DNA from: Caldilineaceae bacterium
GTDB taxonomy: Bacteria; Chloroflexota; Anaerolineae; Caldilineales; Caldilineaceae
Direction of reading: 5' to 3'
Length of the DNA stretch: 64,000 nt
Assembly: GCA_020846635.1 (NCBI GenBank)
Contig: JADLDO010000028.1
Span: forward strand, 868,001-932,000
A model generated the notes under the pieces. That model had not been told where the DNA came from. It did no database searches and worked only from the letters and a program-made list of their open reading frames with translations. Numbering within the stretch: the first letter of the stretch is position 1; every line of letters begins with the position of its first letter. This document shows, in pieces, positions 44,285 to 53,358 of the stretch. A program made the position numbers and the translations under genes.

Positions 44285-45673
44285 TTATTTGCCCAAGCTG
44301 GGAAGATGCACCACAGGGCACGCGGCGATCTCCTGCTGCCGCACCGGATAGGCCTGGCCCAAGAGCGCCGGGATCACCTGTGTCGTGGCGAGCTGGCTGC
44401 TCCCCGTCCCCGCTTGCCATTCAAAGCTGCCGTCGGGCAGTTGCAGGGCAAGTAGATAGCTGATGGGGTTGGTGTTGCTGATCGTCCAGGAAGAGCCGCT
44501 TGGGTCTTGTCCCGCGGTGATGAGGGCTTGCACGACATAGGCAGTCGAATTGGCGTCGCTGGTGGCGGCTGGCCCCGGCGCATAGGCAAAGCCGCCATCC
44601 TCGTTTTGTGCGCTCGCCAAAAAGCCCAGACCGCTGATGATGCTGGAGGCAGAAACCGGCTCACCCGCGGCCACCAATGCCTGAATTGCCAACGCCGTCG
44701 AGTTGGTGTCTGCACCCCAACCCGGCGCCCATTCCCAGCCGCCCTCCACCAATGCATTGTCACGCAACGTCGCAATCACATCGCTCGGTACACTTTCGCT
44801 CACGGCGATTGCGCCCAGGATCGCCCAACTATTGGGGCCAACCTGCTCTGTGTACGCGCTCAAGGTGGGACTGTAATAGGCTTGCGGTGTCAGCGCACCC
44901 GTAGGCAAGCAGACATCCGCCGCGCTGATGGCTACGGCGCTCTTGCCCGCGGCCCCTGCGGCGGCTTGCGTATAGGCCGCGCCATTCAAGGTGAAATAGC
45001 TTGCCAGTGACGGGCTCGTCGAAGCCGGACGCCGTTCTGCCGCGCTTTCATGGTTCGCCCCCAGCGCCAGCATCGCTTCCACAGATGCACCCGCGCCGCC
45101 AAAGCCCCCGTCCGTGCTCACCTGCCGCCCATGCAGCCAAGTGAGCGCCGCGTCTGCTGCTAATGTGGGCGAAACCTCTACAACCGGATCGCCAAAGGAA
45201 CCCCAGCGCCACCCCTCAATGCTGCCACTCTGGCTGATCACCGAAGTGCCTGCACCGACCGCATAGCTCTGCCAGCTTGCGCCATCCCAATAGCTGTAGC
45301 CCCAATACTTGTCGTTATTGCAGAAACAGTCGGTGGCTGGACAGCCCACGCCCTCGATGGCGCAGACCGCCGGGCCAAAGCTGGTGTCGCTGTAGACCAC
45401 GCGCAAGCCGCTCCATTGCAGCGCCGTGAGGCCGGAGATTGGTGTCGTAAACTCAACGCCGCGCACCACGCGCGCCTGGCCATCGAACTGCACAATGACC
45501 GTCGCCTCATTGGTCGTTTGGGCATTGGCGTGTGGCGCTGCCTGGTTGGGCAAGGTGAGCCAAAGCGCGGCCAAAAGCAGGCTGGCGAATGCCGCGCTGC
45601 TGCCAATGCGCTTGAGCCAACGTGTGCCAAAAGCAGGGGAAACCAACAGAGGACGTTCTTGATTTGCTTGCAT
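44285..45673 (-). CDS. Secreted transcobalamin-like protein: DUF4430-like domain plus prenyltransferase-like alpha-barrel
   Basis: This 462-residue exported protein has a signal peptide cleaved near residue 52 (ANA). Residues about 55-165 form a DUF4430-like domain with C-x4-CFC and GSIEGWRWG. Residues about 170-450 form an alpha-helical repeat domain with GGF/GGW turns (DGGFGGAG, EGGWEWAPG, NEDGGFAYAPG), followed by STA(Y/L)xxQAL helices. This is the squalene-cyclase/prenyltransferase-like barrel that makes up the alpha domain of intrinsic factor and transcobalamin. Human carriers place the barrel first and the small domain last; here the order is reversed. TTAGGAAGC precedes the ATG. A cobalamin riboswitch and terminator lie upstream, so B12 binding is strongly suggested but untested. 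Confidence 0.82.
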   Translation of the reverse strand: MQANQERPLLVSPAFGTRWLKRIGSSAAFASLLLAALWLTLPNQAAPHANAQTTNEATVIVQFDGQARVVRGVEFTTPISGLTALQWSGLRVVYSDTSFGPAVCAIEGVGCPATDCFCNNDKYWGYSYWDGASWQSYAVGAGTSVISQSGSIEGWRWGSFGDPVVEVSPTLAADAALTWLHGRQVSTDGGFGGAGASVEAMLALGANHESAAERRPASTSPSLASYFTLNGAAYTQAAAGAAGKSAVAISAADVCLPTGALTPQAYYSPTLSAYTEQVGPNSWAILGAIAVSESVPSDVIATLRDNALVEGGWEWAPGWGADTNSTALAIQALVAAGEPVSASSIISGLGFLASAQNEDGGFAYAPGPAATSDANSTAYVVQALITAGQDPSGSSWTISNTNPISYLLALQLPDGSFEWQAGTGSSQLATTQVIPALLGQAYPVRQQEIAACPVVHLPSLGK

Positions 45674-45750
45674 GCTTCCTAATCCTTACCTGAAACAATC
45701 TGAAATATTGAAATAACAGTGAAATGGGTGGGAAAAGGGAGCTGCTCAAC

Positions 45751-45772
45751 AAAAAACCCGCCAAATGGCGGG
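45751..45772 (-). terminator. Intrinsic terminator of the cobalamin riboswitch
   Basis: On the minus strand CCCGCC pairs with GGCGGG around a four-base loop (45757-45772), followed by six U (45756-45751). It lies between the riboswitch core and the start codon at 45673. This is the standard position of an expression platform that ends transcription when cobalamin is bound. Confidence 0.88.
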
Positions 45773-45829
45773 CAAGGTACAGGAGAATCATCCTGAACAC
45801 TTGGCCCCCTTTTTCCACGAAGGTGGTGC

Positions 45830-46005
45830 ACAAGCTCAAAGTTCAGGCGGGTAATCGGACTTGTCGCGGGCTGAGAAACAACCCATGACCTACCGCTGCG
45901 GGACAGCGCCGGACTGGTCTAGCTGCAAACTTGCAGCCAACATCACCGGCTTCCCCCTTTATGCACCCTGCTTCCGAGCATGGGCGCACCTAAACCAAAG
46001 CCTAT
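45830..46005 (-). ncRNA. Cobalamin riboswitch
   Basis: Read on the minus strand, the conserved order of the cobalamin riboswitch is present: GGGAAGCCGGTG (45955-45944), then CCGGCGCTGTCCCGC with the AGCGGT complement (45912-45892), then CAGCCCGC...AGTCCGATTACCCGCC (45873-45846). These are the family's core elements in the right order and spacing. The 5' part up to about 46005 holds the outer helices. The next feature downstream is an intrinsic terminator and then the transcobalamin-like gene. Boundaries are approximate. Confidence 0.9.
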
Positions 46006-46137
46006 TCAGTTGTGAAGGGCAGGATAGCATAGATATAGCCAGAGTGGAAAAATGAGAATGAAGCCGGCTGGACTATTGAAGTGAGTGATAGCGTGAGTGG
46101 TGAAGTAAGTGATGGAGCGAGTGAGGGGCAAAAGATA

Positions 46138-46166
46138 CTGATAAAATCGCTTTCATCGGTTATAAT
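46138..46166 (+). promoter_or_regulatory. Candidate metH promoter
   Basis: A consensus -10 TATAAT (46161-46166) lies 17 bases after CTGATA (46138-46143), about 35 bases before the metH ATG. No cobalamin riboswitch is seen on this strand, so metH appears to be expressed independently of the divergent riboswitch. Confidence 0.5.
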
Positions 46167-46198
46167 CTTCCTATCGTATAACGAGGAGAAAAGAGCCT

Positions 46199-49100
46199 AT
46201 GACACGCACAGCGGTAGACATCCGTACACTTGCCCAAGATCGCATCCTTTTGTTGGATGGCGCAATGGGGACCGTGATCCAACGATACCAACTAACCGAG
46301 GAGAGCTTCCGCGGCGAACGCTTCCGCGATTGGCCGAGCAACCTCCAGGGTAACAATGAACTGCTTAACCTGACGCAGCCCCATGTGGTCGAGGAGATTC
46401 ACCGCGACTATCTTGAGGCGGGTTCCGATATTATTGAGACGAACACCTTCAACGCCAACGCGGTTTCGCTTGCCGACTATGGCATGTCCGACTTGGCCTA
46501 TGAGATCAACCTGGCGGCGGCGCAGATTGCGCGGCGGGTGGCAGACGAATTCAACGCGCAAACGCCCGCAAAACCACGCTTTGTGGCAGGCGCAGTCGGC
46601 CCGACCAATAAGACGGCTTCGCTTTCGCCCGATGTCAACGACCCCGGCGCGCGCAGCATTGATTTTGACGAACTTAAGGCGACCTATGCCGAACAGGCAC
46701 GCGCTTTGCTTGAGGGTGGCGTGGATCTTCTCTTGGTCGAGACGATCTTTGATACGCTCAACGGCAAGGCCGCCATCGCCGCCATTCAAGAGCTCTTTGA
46801 GGAACGTGGCGAAGAAGTACCCTTGATGATCTCCGGCACGATTGTCGATCTCAGTGGCCGCGGCCTTTCGGGTCAAACCACCGAAGCCTTCTGGGTTTCG
46901 GTCAAACATGCGCGCCCCTTTAGCGTCGGTCTGAACTGTTCGCTCGGCGCGCACGAAATCCGCCCCTTTCTTGAAGTCATGGCAAACGTTGCCGACACGC
47001 GTGTGAGCTGCTATCCCAATGCCGGGCTGCCCAATGAGTTTGGCGGCTATGACCAAACGCCAGAGGAGATTGCCGCCTACATGGCGGACTTTGCCCAAAA
47101 CGGCTTTGTCAACATCGTCGGCGGCTGCTGTGGCACCACCCCGGACCATATCCGCGCTATCGCCGAAGTCATCCAGGGCGTAACGCCGCGCACTGTGCCG
47201 GAGCCAACGCTGCAATCCGCCTACAGCGGTCTGGAACCCCTGGTGGTCACGCCTGTTACCAATTTCATCAACATCGGCGAGCGCACCAATGTCACCGGCT
47301 CCTCCGCCTTCCGCAAGCTGATCATGGCGGGTGACTATGAGGAGGCAGTACGCGTGGCGCGCCAGCAGGTGGAGAGCGGCGCGCAGATGATCGATGTCAA
47401 CTTTGACGAGGGCATGTTGGATGGCGAAGTGGCGATGGTGCGCTTCCTCAACCTCATCGGCACCGAGCCGGATATTGCGCGTGTGCCGGTGGTGATTGAC
47501 TCCTCCAAGTTTTCCATCATCGAAGCGGGTCTGAAATGTGTCCAGGGCAAGGCCGTGGTCAATTCCATCAGCCTCAAAGAGGGTGAAGCGGCCTTCAAGG
47601 CGCAGGCCCGCACCGTCCAACGCTATGGCGCAGCGGTCATCGTTATGGCCTTTGACGAGCAGGGCCAGGCGGATACCGTAGAGCGCAAGGTGGAAATCTG
47701 CACCCGCGCCTATCGCATCCTCACCGAAGAAGTGGGCTTTGCGCCCAGCGACATTGTCTTTGACCCCAACGTGTTGGCGATTGCCACCGGCATCGAAGAA
47801 CACAGCAATTACGCTGTCAACTTTATCGAGGCAACGCGCCGCATCAAAGCCACGCTGCCCGGCGCTCGGATCAGCGGCGGCATCAGCAATCTCTCCTTCT
47901 CCTTCCGCGGCAACAACGCTGTGCGTGAAGCCATGCACTCGGCCTTTCTCTACCATGCCATCCAAGCCGGGATGGACATGGGCATCGTCAATGCGGGCGC
48001 GCTGCCGCTCTATACGGACATTCCCGCCGATCTGCTGGAGTATGTCGAAGATGTGATCTTTAATCGCCGCGCCGACGCCACCGAACGGTTGGTGACCTAT
48101 GCCGAGACGGTCAAGGGAGGCGGCAAGAAGAAGGTCGAAGATCTCGCTTGGCGCGACCAGCCGGTCAAGGATCGGCTTGCCCACGCCCTAGTGCGTGGCA
48201 TCACCGACTATATCGAGGTTGATACCGAGGAGGCGCGCCAACAGGCCGACGAGCCGATTCACGTCATCGAAGGGCCGTTGATGGACGGCATGAACATCGT
48301 CGGCGACCTCTTTGGCGAGGGCAAGATGTTCCTGCCCCAAGTGGTCAAGAGCGCGCGCGTGATGAAAAAAGCCGTGGCCTACCTGCTGCCCTATATCGAA
48401 GCCTCCAAGCTAGCCAACGGTACCAATGGCAAGGCCGCAGGCAAGATCGTCATGGCAACCGTCAAGGGCGATGTCCACGACATTGGCAAGAACATCGTCG
48501 GGGTTGTGCTTGCCTGTAACAACTATGAAATTGTCGATCTGGGGGTCATGGTTCCGGCAGAGAAGATTTTGCAGAGCGCCATCGATCTCAACGCCGATAT
48601 CATCGGCATCAGCGGGCTGATCACCCCCTCGCTGGATGAAATGGTGCATGTCGCCAAGGAGATGACGCGCCTGGGCTTTGACAAGCCGCTGTTGGTCGGC
48701 GGCGCCACCACCTCACGCATCCACTCCGCCGTCAAGATCGACCCTGCCTATGCCGGGCCGGTGGTGCATGTGCAGGATGCCTCGCGCAGTGTGGGTGTGG
48801 TCGAAAAGCTGGTCAACCCGGAGACACGCGCCGAATTTACCGCCGGTATCAAAGCCGAGTATGCCAAGTTGCGCGAGCATCACCGCGGCAACCAGGCCGG
48901 GCGTAATCTAGTGGATCTCGCCACAGCACGCGCGCGCCGCTTCCAAAGCGATTGGCCTCAGGTCGATATTGTGCGCCCCAAAGAGTTGGGGATTCATGTC
49001 TACGACGAGGTTCCGCTGGGCACGTTGGCGGAGAAGATCGACTGGGGCCCCTTCTTCCACGCCTGGGAGATGCGGGGGGCCTTTCCTGCCATCCTCAGTG

Positions 49101-49882
49101 ACCCCATCAAGGGGCCAGAGGCGCGCCGGCTCTTTGATGACGCGCAAGCGATGTTGGCGGAGATCATTCGGGACGGCAAATTGAAGGCCCGCGCCGTCAT
49201 CGGCCTCTTTCCTGCCAATGCCGATGGCGATGACCTGGTTTTGTGGAAAGACGAGAATCGCAGCGAACGGTTAGCCGTTCTGCCTATGCTGCGCCAGCAG
49301 TTCGACCGCGGCGGTAATCGCCCCTTCTATGCGCTCTCCGACTTTGTCGCGCCGGTGGAAAGTGGCGTCGCCGATTACATGGGGCTCTTTGCCGTTACCG
49401 CAGGCATTGGTACGGATGAACTGGTCGCGCACTACCAGGCCGATCAGGACGACTACAGCGCCATCACGGCAAAGGCATTGGCCGACCGGCTGGCCGAGGC
49501 GTTGGCCGAGCATATGCACGAAGAGGTACGCAAGCATCTGTGGGGCTATGCGCCCGACGAGGATTTGACCAACGAGGAGCTGATCAAGGAGAAGTACCGC
49601 GGCATCCGGCCCGCCCCCGGCTATCCCGCTTGCCCGGAGCATACTTCCAAGCGCGTGATCTTTGACGTGATGAATGTAGCCGAAGCCATCGACCTGCACC
49701 TGACCGACCATTGTGCAATGGTGCCGACCGCGGCGGTGAGCGGCTTCTACTTTGCCCATCCCGAAGCCACCTACTTCTCGCTCGGCAAGATTGCCCGCGA
49801 TCAACTCGAAGACTACGCCGCGCGCAAAGACATGACCGTGGACGAAGCCGCCCGCTGGCTCAGCCCAAATCTGGAGGATTGA
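46199..49882 (+). CDS. metH: Cobalamin-dependent methionine synthase
   Basis: This 1227-residue enzyme transfers a methyl group from methyltetrahydrofolate to homocysteine by way of cobalamin. All four modules are present: homocysteine-binding barrel (Cys in GLNCSLG near 244 and GGCCGTT near 305), pterin-binding barrel from about 350 ([13 protein letters not shown]), the cobalamin module with the Cap and the B12 motif DVHDIGKN (His near 760) with GGATTSR, and the C-terminal AdoMet reactivation domain ([21 protein letters not shown] segment near 1140). Full length and intact motifs indicate a working enzyme. GAGGAG precedes the ATG. It is divergent from the B12-riboswitch operon. Confidence 0.97.
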   Translation: MTRTAVDIRTLAQDRILLLDGAMGTVIQRYQLTEESFRGERFRDWPSNLQGNNELLNLTQPHVVEEIHRDYLEAGSDIIETNTFNANAVSLADYGMSDLAYEINLAAAQIARRVADEFNAQTPAKPRFVAGAVGPTNKTASLSPDVNDPGARSIDFDELKATYAEQARALLEGGVDLLLVETIFDTLNGKAAIAAIQELFEERGEEVPLMISGTIVDLSGRGLSGQTTEAFWVSVKHARPFSVGLNCSLGAHEIRPFLEVMANVADTRVSCYPNAGLPNEFGGYDQTPEEIAAYMADFAQNGFVNIVGGCCGTTPDHIRAIAEVIQGVTPRTVPEPTLQSAYSGLEPLVVTPVTNFINIGERTNVTGSSAFRKLIMAGDYEEAVRVARQQVESGAQMIDVNFDEGMLDGEVAMVRFLNLIGTEPDIARVPVVIDSSKFSIIEAGLKCVQGKAVVNSISLKEGEAAFKAQARTVQRYGAAVIVMAFDEQGQADTVERKVEICTRAYRILTEEVGFAPSDIVFDPNVLAIATGIEEHSNYAVNFIEATRRIKATLPGARISGGISNLSFSFRGNNAVREAMHSAFLYHAIQAGMDMGIVNAGALPLYTDIPADLLEYVEDVIFNRRADATERLVTYAETVKGGGKKKVEDLAWRDQPVKDRLAHALVRGITDYIEVDTEEARQQADEPIHVIEGPLMDGMNIVGDLFGEGKMFLPQVVKSARVMKKAVAYLLPYIEASKLANGTNGKAAGKIVMATVKGDVHDIGKNIVGVVLACNNYEIVDLGVMVPAEKILQSAIDLNADIIGISGLITPSLDEMVHVAKEMTRLGFDKPLLVGGATTSRIHSAVKIDPAYAGPVVHVQDASRSVGVVEKLVNPETRAEFTAGIKAEYAKLREHHRGNQAGRNLVDLATARARRFQSDWPQVDIVRPKELGIHVYDEVPLGTLAEKIDWGPFFHAWEMRGAFPAILSDPIKGPEARRLFDDAQAMLAEIIRDGKLKARAVIGLFPANADGDDLVLWKDENRSERLAVLPMLRQQFDRGGNRPFYALSDFVAPVESGVADYMGLFAVTAGIGTDELVAHYQADQDDYSAITAKALADRLAEALAEHMHEEVRKHLWGYAPDEDLTNEELIKEKYRGIRPAPGYPACPEHTSKRVIFDVMNVAEAIDLHLTDHCAMVPTAAVSGFYFAHPEATYFSLGKIARDQLEDYAARKDMTVDEAARWLSPNLED

Positions 49883-49904
49883 AGGACGCGAGAGGGGGTA
49901 ACCA

Positions 49905-50130
49905 ATGGAAACTGTCCATGTGAAGGCAATCGTTTCGACCTGATGGTTCACTGCATATTGACGATCTTCCCTTTCCCCCTGGCGAGGAAGTGGAAGTAAC
50001 TGTGCAGCCACAGGGCCACTCGTCCCAATCCTCTGTCCGGTCGCTAGTGGAAGGTGCAGTGCTGAAATATATAGACCTTAGTGAGTCTGTGGCGGAGAAT
50101 GATTGGGCAGCGCTCAAACCATCTTGCTAG
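49905..50130 (+). pseudogene. Frameshifted antitoxin-like gene remnant
   Basis: A good ribosome site (AGAGGGGG) is followed by ATG and twelve codons (METVHVKAIVST) and then TGA at 49941. One base later the +1 frame continues without stop for 62 codons (DGSLHIDDLPFPPGEEVEV, QPQGH...LVEGAVLKYIDLSESVAENDWAAL) to TAG at 50128-50130. Joined, these give a typical small protein of the type found next to PIN-domain toxins (METVHxKAIVxxDGxLxxxDLPFxPGEEVEV). A single extra T after ACC explains the break. It may be a decayed gene, a programmed shift or a sequencing error. A VapBC-type pair begins 33 bases later. Confidence 0.6.
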
Positions 50131-50163
50131 CTGATGAATCAGGGAATTATTTAAGGAGGATTT

Positions 50164-50403
50164 ATGGCGAATGCAGCGCCTTCAGAGCAGACACCAACAC
50201 TTGAGATGTCACCTGAGCAAGAGCTTGTTGTTCCTGCATCTGTCCTTGCAGGACTAGGGTTTAAGCCTGGACAAAAATTTGTAGCTTTGGCTTTTCAAGG
50301 TTCCATTCGATTAATCCCATTAGTCTCAGCCGAAGAAGCGCGTGGATCGATGCCAGGGCTGGATACCACGATTGATCGTGAAGACGACGAAGAGCGCGTA
50401 TGA
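50164..50403 (+). CDS. AbrB/MazE-like antitoxin
   Basis: This 79-residue protein carries a SpoVT/AbrB-type swapped-hairpin DNA-binding domain (about residues 15-55): QELVVPASVLAGLGFKPGQKFVALAFQGSIRLIPL. The acidic C-terminus (DTTIDREDDEERV) would bind and neutralise the toxin. AAGGAGG precedes ATG 50164. Its stop overlaps the toxin start as ATGA, so the pair is translationally coupled. Such antitoxins usually repress their own promoter, which would lie in the remnant-gene region. Confidence 0.85.
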   Translation: MANAAPSEQTPTLEMSPEQELVVPASVLAGLGFKPGQKFVALAFQGSIRLIPLVSAEEARGSMPGLDTTIDREDDEERV

Positions 50404-50780
50404 ATGTAGTTGATTCTTCTGGTTGGCTAGAATATTTTGCTGGCGGGGCAAATGCTGATTTCTTTGCCCCTGCTATTCAAGATGCCGAGCGACTTGTTGT
50501 TCCAACCATTACGATCTATGAAGTTTATAAGCGGCTGTTACTTTATGGTAACGATGTGAGACCTACTTGGAACATTAGTCTATTGTTACATGCGCATGTC
50601 ATAGCCGTTGATGCCTATCCTGCCGTGGCAGCAGTAGAAAACTCACTGCAATTTAGGCTTTCACTTGCTGATAGTATCATTCTGACAACGACTAACCTCT
50701 ACAGAGCCACCCTTTGGACACAGGACGCCCATTTTGCTGCCATTCCGGGCGTTGAGTATATCCCCAAGCACAAGCCCTGA
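50400..50780 (+). CDS. VapC-type PIN-domain toxin
   Basis: This 126-residue PIN-domain ribonuclease shows the acidic tetrad D5 (VVDSSGWLEY), E41 (TIYEVYKRL), D91 (SLADSIIL) and D109 (WTQDAHF), all intact. VapC toxins cut tRNA or rRNA and are held inactive by the cognate antitoxin encoded just upstream. The VapC gene starts four bases inside the antitoxin gene. A/T-richer codons than in the surrounding genes suggest acquired origin. Confidence 0.88.
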   Translation: MNVVDSSGWLEYFAGGANADFFAPAIQDAERLVVPTITIYEVYKRLLLYGNDVRPTWNISLLLHAHVIAVDAYPAVAAVENSLQFRLSLADSIILTTTNLYRATLWTQDAHFAAIPGVEYIPKHKP

Positions 50781-50811
50781 AGCGTAACCCAATAAAAGGC
50801 ACCGGCTGTGG

Positions 50812-50817
50812 TAGAAT
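50812..50817 (+). promoter_or_regulatory. Candidate extended -10 for the hydrolase gene
   Basis: TAGAAT (50812-50817) is preceded by TGTGG and lies about 48 bases before ATG 50865. The -35 is poor, so this call is weak. Confidence 0.3.
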
Positions 50818-50864
50818 GCCGCAGATAAACATTCGCCTGGGCAAGGGCGCGGGGTGGAGAGACG

Positions 50865-51704
50865 ATGGACGAGCGCTTACACCGGCGGCGCGGAGCCGGT
50901 CTGAGTTTCTTAATGGGGGGCGACGGCGAGCCACTGCTGCTGCTGCATGGCGTCCCCGGTTCTTCGCAATCATGGCAAAAGGTTGGCATCAAGGTTGCCA
51001 GCCGCTTCCGCGTCATCATCCCCGATCTCATGGGCTTTGGTGCTTCTGATGCACCTGCTGAGGATTTCTATGTGGAGGAACAGGCCAAAGCCGTACGCGA
51101 CCTGTTGAACTATCTGCAAATTAGCAGTTGTTATCTGGGCGGGCATGACTTTGGCGCTGCCGTTGCGGTGATGCTCATGCGCCTTTATCCAGAGATCAAA
51201 GTGCGTGGGCTTGTCCTTTCCGCCGCCAATCTCTTTACGGATACACGCTTCCCGTTGTCGATGAGGCTCGCCCATATGCCAGGACTCAATCGCCTCTATT
51301 CCTGGAGTATGGCAGGCAACCGTCTTGGCTTGCGCATGTTCTATGAATCGGCGACGCAGAACAAGGACGAGGCGCGTTGGGGTGAATTTCGCCGCCATCT
51401 CAGCGGCGGCAGTATCAAACTGACCCGCCAGGTACTACAGCGCAGCTTGGCGAACGGGCAAGCCGCCCATGCCGAGATTGAGGCAATGCTGCCCCAGATC
51501 AGTTGTCCGACGCTGTTGCTGTGGGGAGATGAAGACCCATTTGTGGCTGTCCATGTCGGTGAGCGCCTGCGTGCCACACTGCCCGATGCACTGCTCAAGG
51601 TCTATGCCTACACGGGCCATTTTGTGCCGGAAGAACGCCCTATCGAAAGCGCCGAAGATATTGTCCTCCGCTTCACCGACCAGCCCTTGATCTTCAACGC
51701 CTAA
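50865..51704 (+). CDS. Alpha/beta hydrolase with Asp nucleophile (epoxide hydrolase/dehalogenase-like)
   Basis: This 279-residue alpha/beta hydrolase has the oxyanion motif HGVPG (28-32) and nucleophile elbow GGHDFGAA, with Asp95 in place of Ser. An Asp (GDEDPF) and a His (YTGHFVPEERP) complete the triad. Asp nucleophiles mark epoxide hydrolases, haloalkane dehalogenases and fluoroacetate dehalogenases. Two Tyr of an epoxide-hydrolase lid cannot be confirmed by eye, so the choice stays open. GGAGAGAC precedes ATG 50865. Confidence 0.85.
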   Translation: MDERLHRRRGAGLSFLMGGDGEPLLLLHGVPGSSQSWQKVGIKVASRFRVIIPDLMGFGASDAPAEDFYVEEQAKAVRDLLNYLQISSCYLGGHDFGAAVAVMLMRLYPEIKVRGLVLSAANLFTDTRFPLSMRLAHMPGLNRLYSWSMAGNRLGLRMFYESATQNKDEARWGEFRRHLSGGSIKLTRQVLQRSLANGQAAHAEIEAMLPQISCPTLLLWGDEDPFVAVHVGERLRATLPDALLKVYAYTGHFVPEERPIESAEDIVLRFTDQPLIFNA

Positions 51705-51743
51705 TCACATCACCTTTCATCACACTACTTTTTCATCTGCGCT

Positions 51744-52649
51744 ATGACCGAGTTGCCCGCAGCGTTCGTCAAGACCATCCTCGACATACACGGCGACGAA
51801 GGCGCGGCGTGGCTCGATTCTTTCCCACAACGCCTTGCCACAATCGCCGCGCGCTATGACCTAACGCTGGGCGCCCCCTTCGCCCTTTCCTATAATTATG
51901 TCTGCGCGGCGACCCGGCGCGACGGCACACCCGTCGTTCTCAAACTCAGCCCACCCAATGATGAGTTTCAAAGCGAAATTGATGCGCTGCGCCACTATGG
52001 CGTGGAAGGCTGCGTGGAACTGCTCGAGGCCGACGCTGCGGCGGGCATCATGATCATGGAGCGTGTCCTCCCCGGCACGCCGCTGCTTGAGATGCCCGAT
52101 GACGAACAAGCCACGCGCATTGCTGCTGAGGTGATGTACAAACTATGGCGGCCCCTCCCGCCTGATCACAACTTCCCGACGGTGGCAAAGTGGGCCAAAG
52201 GCTTGCCGCGGCTGCGCGCTGACAATCATGGCGGCACAGGCCCGCTGCCCGCCCATCTCGTCGAGCGTGCCGAAGAGACTTACCGCGCCCTGCTGGCAAC
52301 TGCCCCGTCGCCTGTGCTGCTCCACGGCGATCTCCATCATGGCAACATCTTGGCGGCAGCGTGCGCTCCCTACCTTGCCATTGACCCCAAGGGCGTCGCC
52401 GGTGAGCCTGCCTATGAGGTGGGGCCTCTGCTGCTCAACCCCTGGCCGGAACTCTCCCAAGTCCCCAATCTCGCCCAGGTGCAGGCGCGGCGGCTGGCGA
52501 TTCTGGCCGAATGCTTGCAATTGGATCGCGAACGTCTGCGTATGTGTGCCTTTGCCCACGCCGTCCTCTCCGCCGCCTGGAGCGTAGAAGACCACGGCGA
52601 CGGCTGGCAGCACGCCATCGCCGTTGCTGAGATCCTGCTCCAACTTTAG
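51744..52649 (+). CDS. APH(6)/hydroxyurea-kinase-family phosphotransferase
   Basis: This 301-residue kinase matches the streptomycin 6-kinase/hydroxyurea kinase family. It has the ATP-site strand VVLKLSPP, the catalytic loop LLHGDLHHGN, a lid linker (IDPKGVAGEPAYEVGPLL) and a C-terminal WSVEDHG segment. The IDPKGVxGE motif is diagnostic of this group. Resistance cannot be inferred, since most chromosomal members have unknown substrates. It follows the hydrolase by 39 bases on the same strand. Confidence 0.87.
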   Translation: MTELPAAFVKTILDIHGDEGAAWLDSFPQRLATIAARYDLTLGAPFALSYNYVCAATRRDGTPVVLKLSPPNDEFQSEIDALRHYGVEGCVELLEADAAAGIMIMERVLPGTPLLEMPDDEQATRIAAEVMYKLWRPLPPDHNFPTVAKWAKGLPRLRADNHGGTGPLPAHLVERAEETYRALLATAPSPVLLHGDLHHGNILAAACAPYLAIDPKGVAGEPAYEVGPLLLNPWPELSQVPNLAQVQARRLAILAECLQLDRERLRMCAFAHAVLSAAWSVEDHGDGWQHAIAVAEILLQL

Positions 52650-52696
52650 GGGATCTCTTTGTTTGTCTCGACAGACCAGCTATAGGGCATAAAGAA

Positions 52697-53215
52697 ATGA
52701 ACAAACTAAAACGAGTCACACTCTTGCTTGCCGTACTTTTCTCCACAATTGGCTGCGATCAAGCGACAAAATCAATGGCGCAGACCCACCTCGCCCCCTC
52801 AGAGCCCTTATCCTTTCTCAATGGCATCGTCCGGCTCCAATATGCCGAGAATTCCGGGGCCTTTCTAAGCCTGGGCGCAGGCTTGCCCGGAACGGCACAG
52901 CATTGGGTTTTTACTGTAACGGTTGCGGTGGTCCTGAGTGGAATATTGCTTTTTGCACTGCGTGAATCGCTCAACGCTCCGGCAACGGTTCTGGTCGCCC
53001 TGGCTTTGTTTTTGGGAGGTGGGCTTGGCAACCTGATCGACCGGCTGACAAACGATGGGCGTGTCATTGACTTTATGCACATCGGCATCGGCAATCTTCG
53101 GACTGGTATCTTTAACGTCGCTGACATGGCCCTCATGACCGGTGTAGCGCTCCTGCTGCTCTACAGCTTTCGAACAAGAGCCAGTAATGCCACAGATGAG
53201 ACGAACGGTGCGTAA
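52697..53215 (+). CDS. lspA: Signal peptidase II (prolipoprotein signal peptidase)
   Basis: This 172-residue membrane aspartyl protease removes lipoprotein signal peptides after lipid attachment to the Cys. Four helices and the two catalytic Asp are present: D125 (GRVIDFMHIG) and D143 (FNVADMAL), with GNLIDRL before. The N-terminus has the family DQxTKxxA pattern (DQATKSMA). It would process the lipoproteins encoded in this window, namely both sugar-binding proteins and the PhoD-like phosphatase. The ribosome site is weak. Confidence 0.93.
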   Translation: MNKLKRVTLLLAVLFSTIGCDQATKSMAQTHLAPSEPLSFLNGIVRLQYAENSGAFLSLGAGLPGTAQHWVFTVTVAVVLSGILLFALRESLNAPATVLVALALFLGGGLGNLIDRLTNDGRVIDFMHIGIGNLRTGIFNVADMALMTGVALLLLYSFRTRASNATDETNGA

Positions 53216-53253
53216 AAACTCCTTTGTGATCTTTTTTCGTGCTGGTGGGCGTC

Positions 53254-53281
53254 TTGGAGAGAAAACGTGTTACACTATATA
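53254..53281 (+). promoter_or_regulatory. Candidate promoter with palindrome upstream of the ScyD/HbpS fusion
   Basis: TTGGAG (53254-53259) and TATATA (53276-53281) are separated by 16 bases. Between them lies the 9-base palindrome GTGTTACAC (53267-53275), and a GTGTAAC half copy follows at 53288-53294. The arrangement could be a repressor site over the promoter. Confidence 0.4.
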
Positions 53282-53358
53282 GCTGCCGTGTAACCCGCCG
53301 GCAGTGCGGGTCTGCGCGTTTTCCTCCATACTGCTATCACAAGATAAGGAACAGAAAA

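Noticed and set aside
45861..46055. A small plus-strand frame between the cobalamin operon and metH
   Set aside because: It overlaps the conserved riboswitch core and has no ribosome site.
46292..48184. A 630-codon open frame on the minus strand opposite metH
   Set aside because: It is the antisense of a clearly conserved MetH sequence; its translation matches no family and results from high GC.
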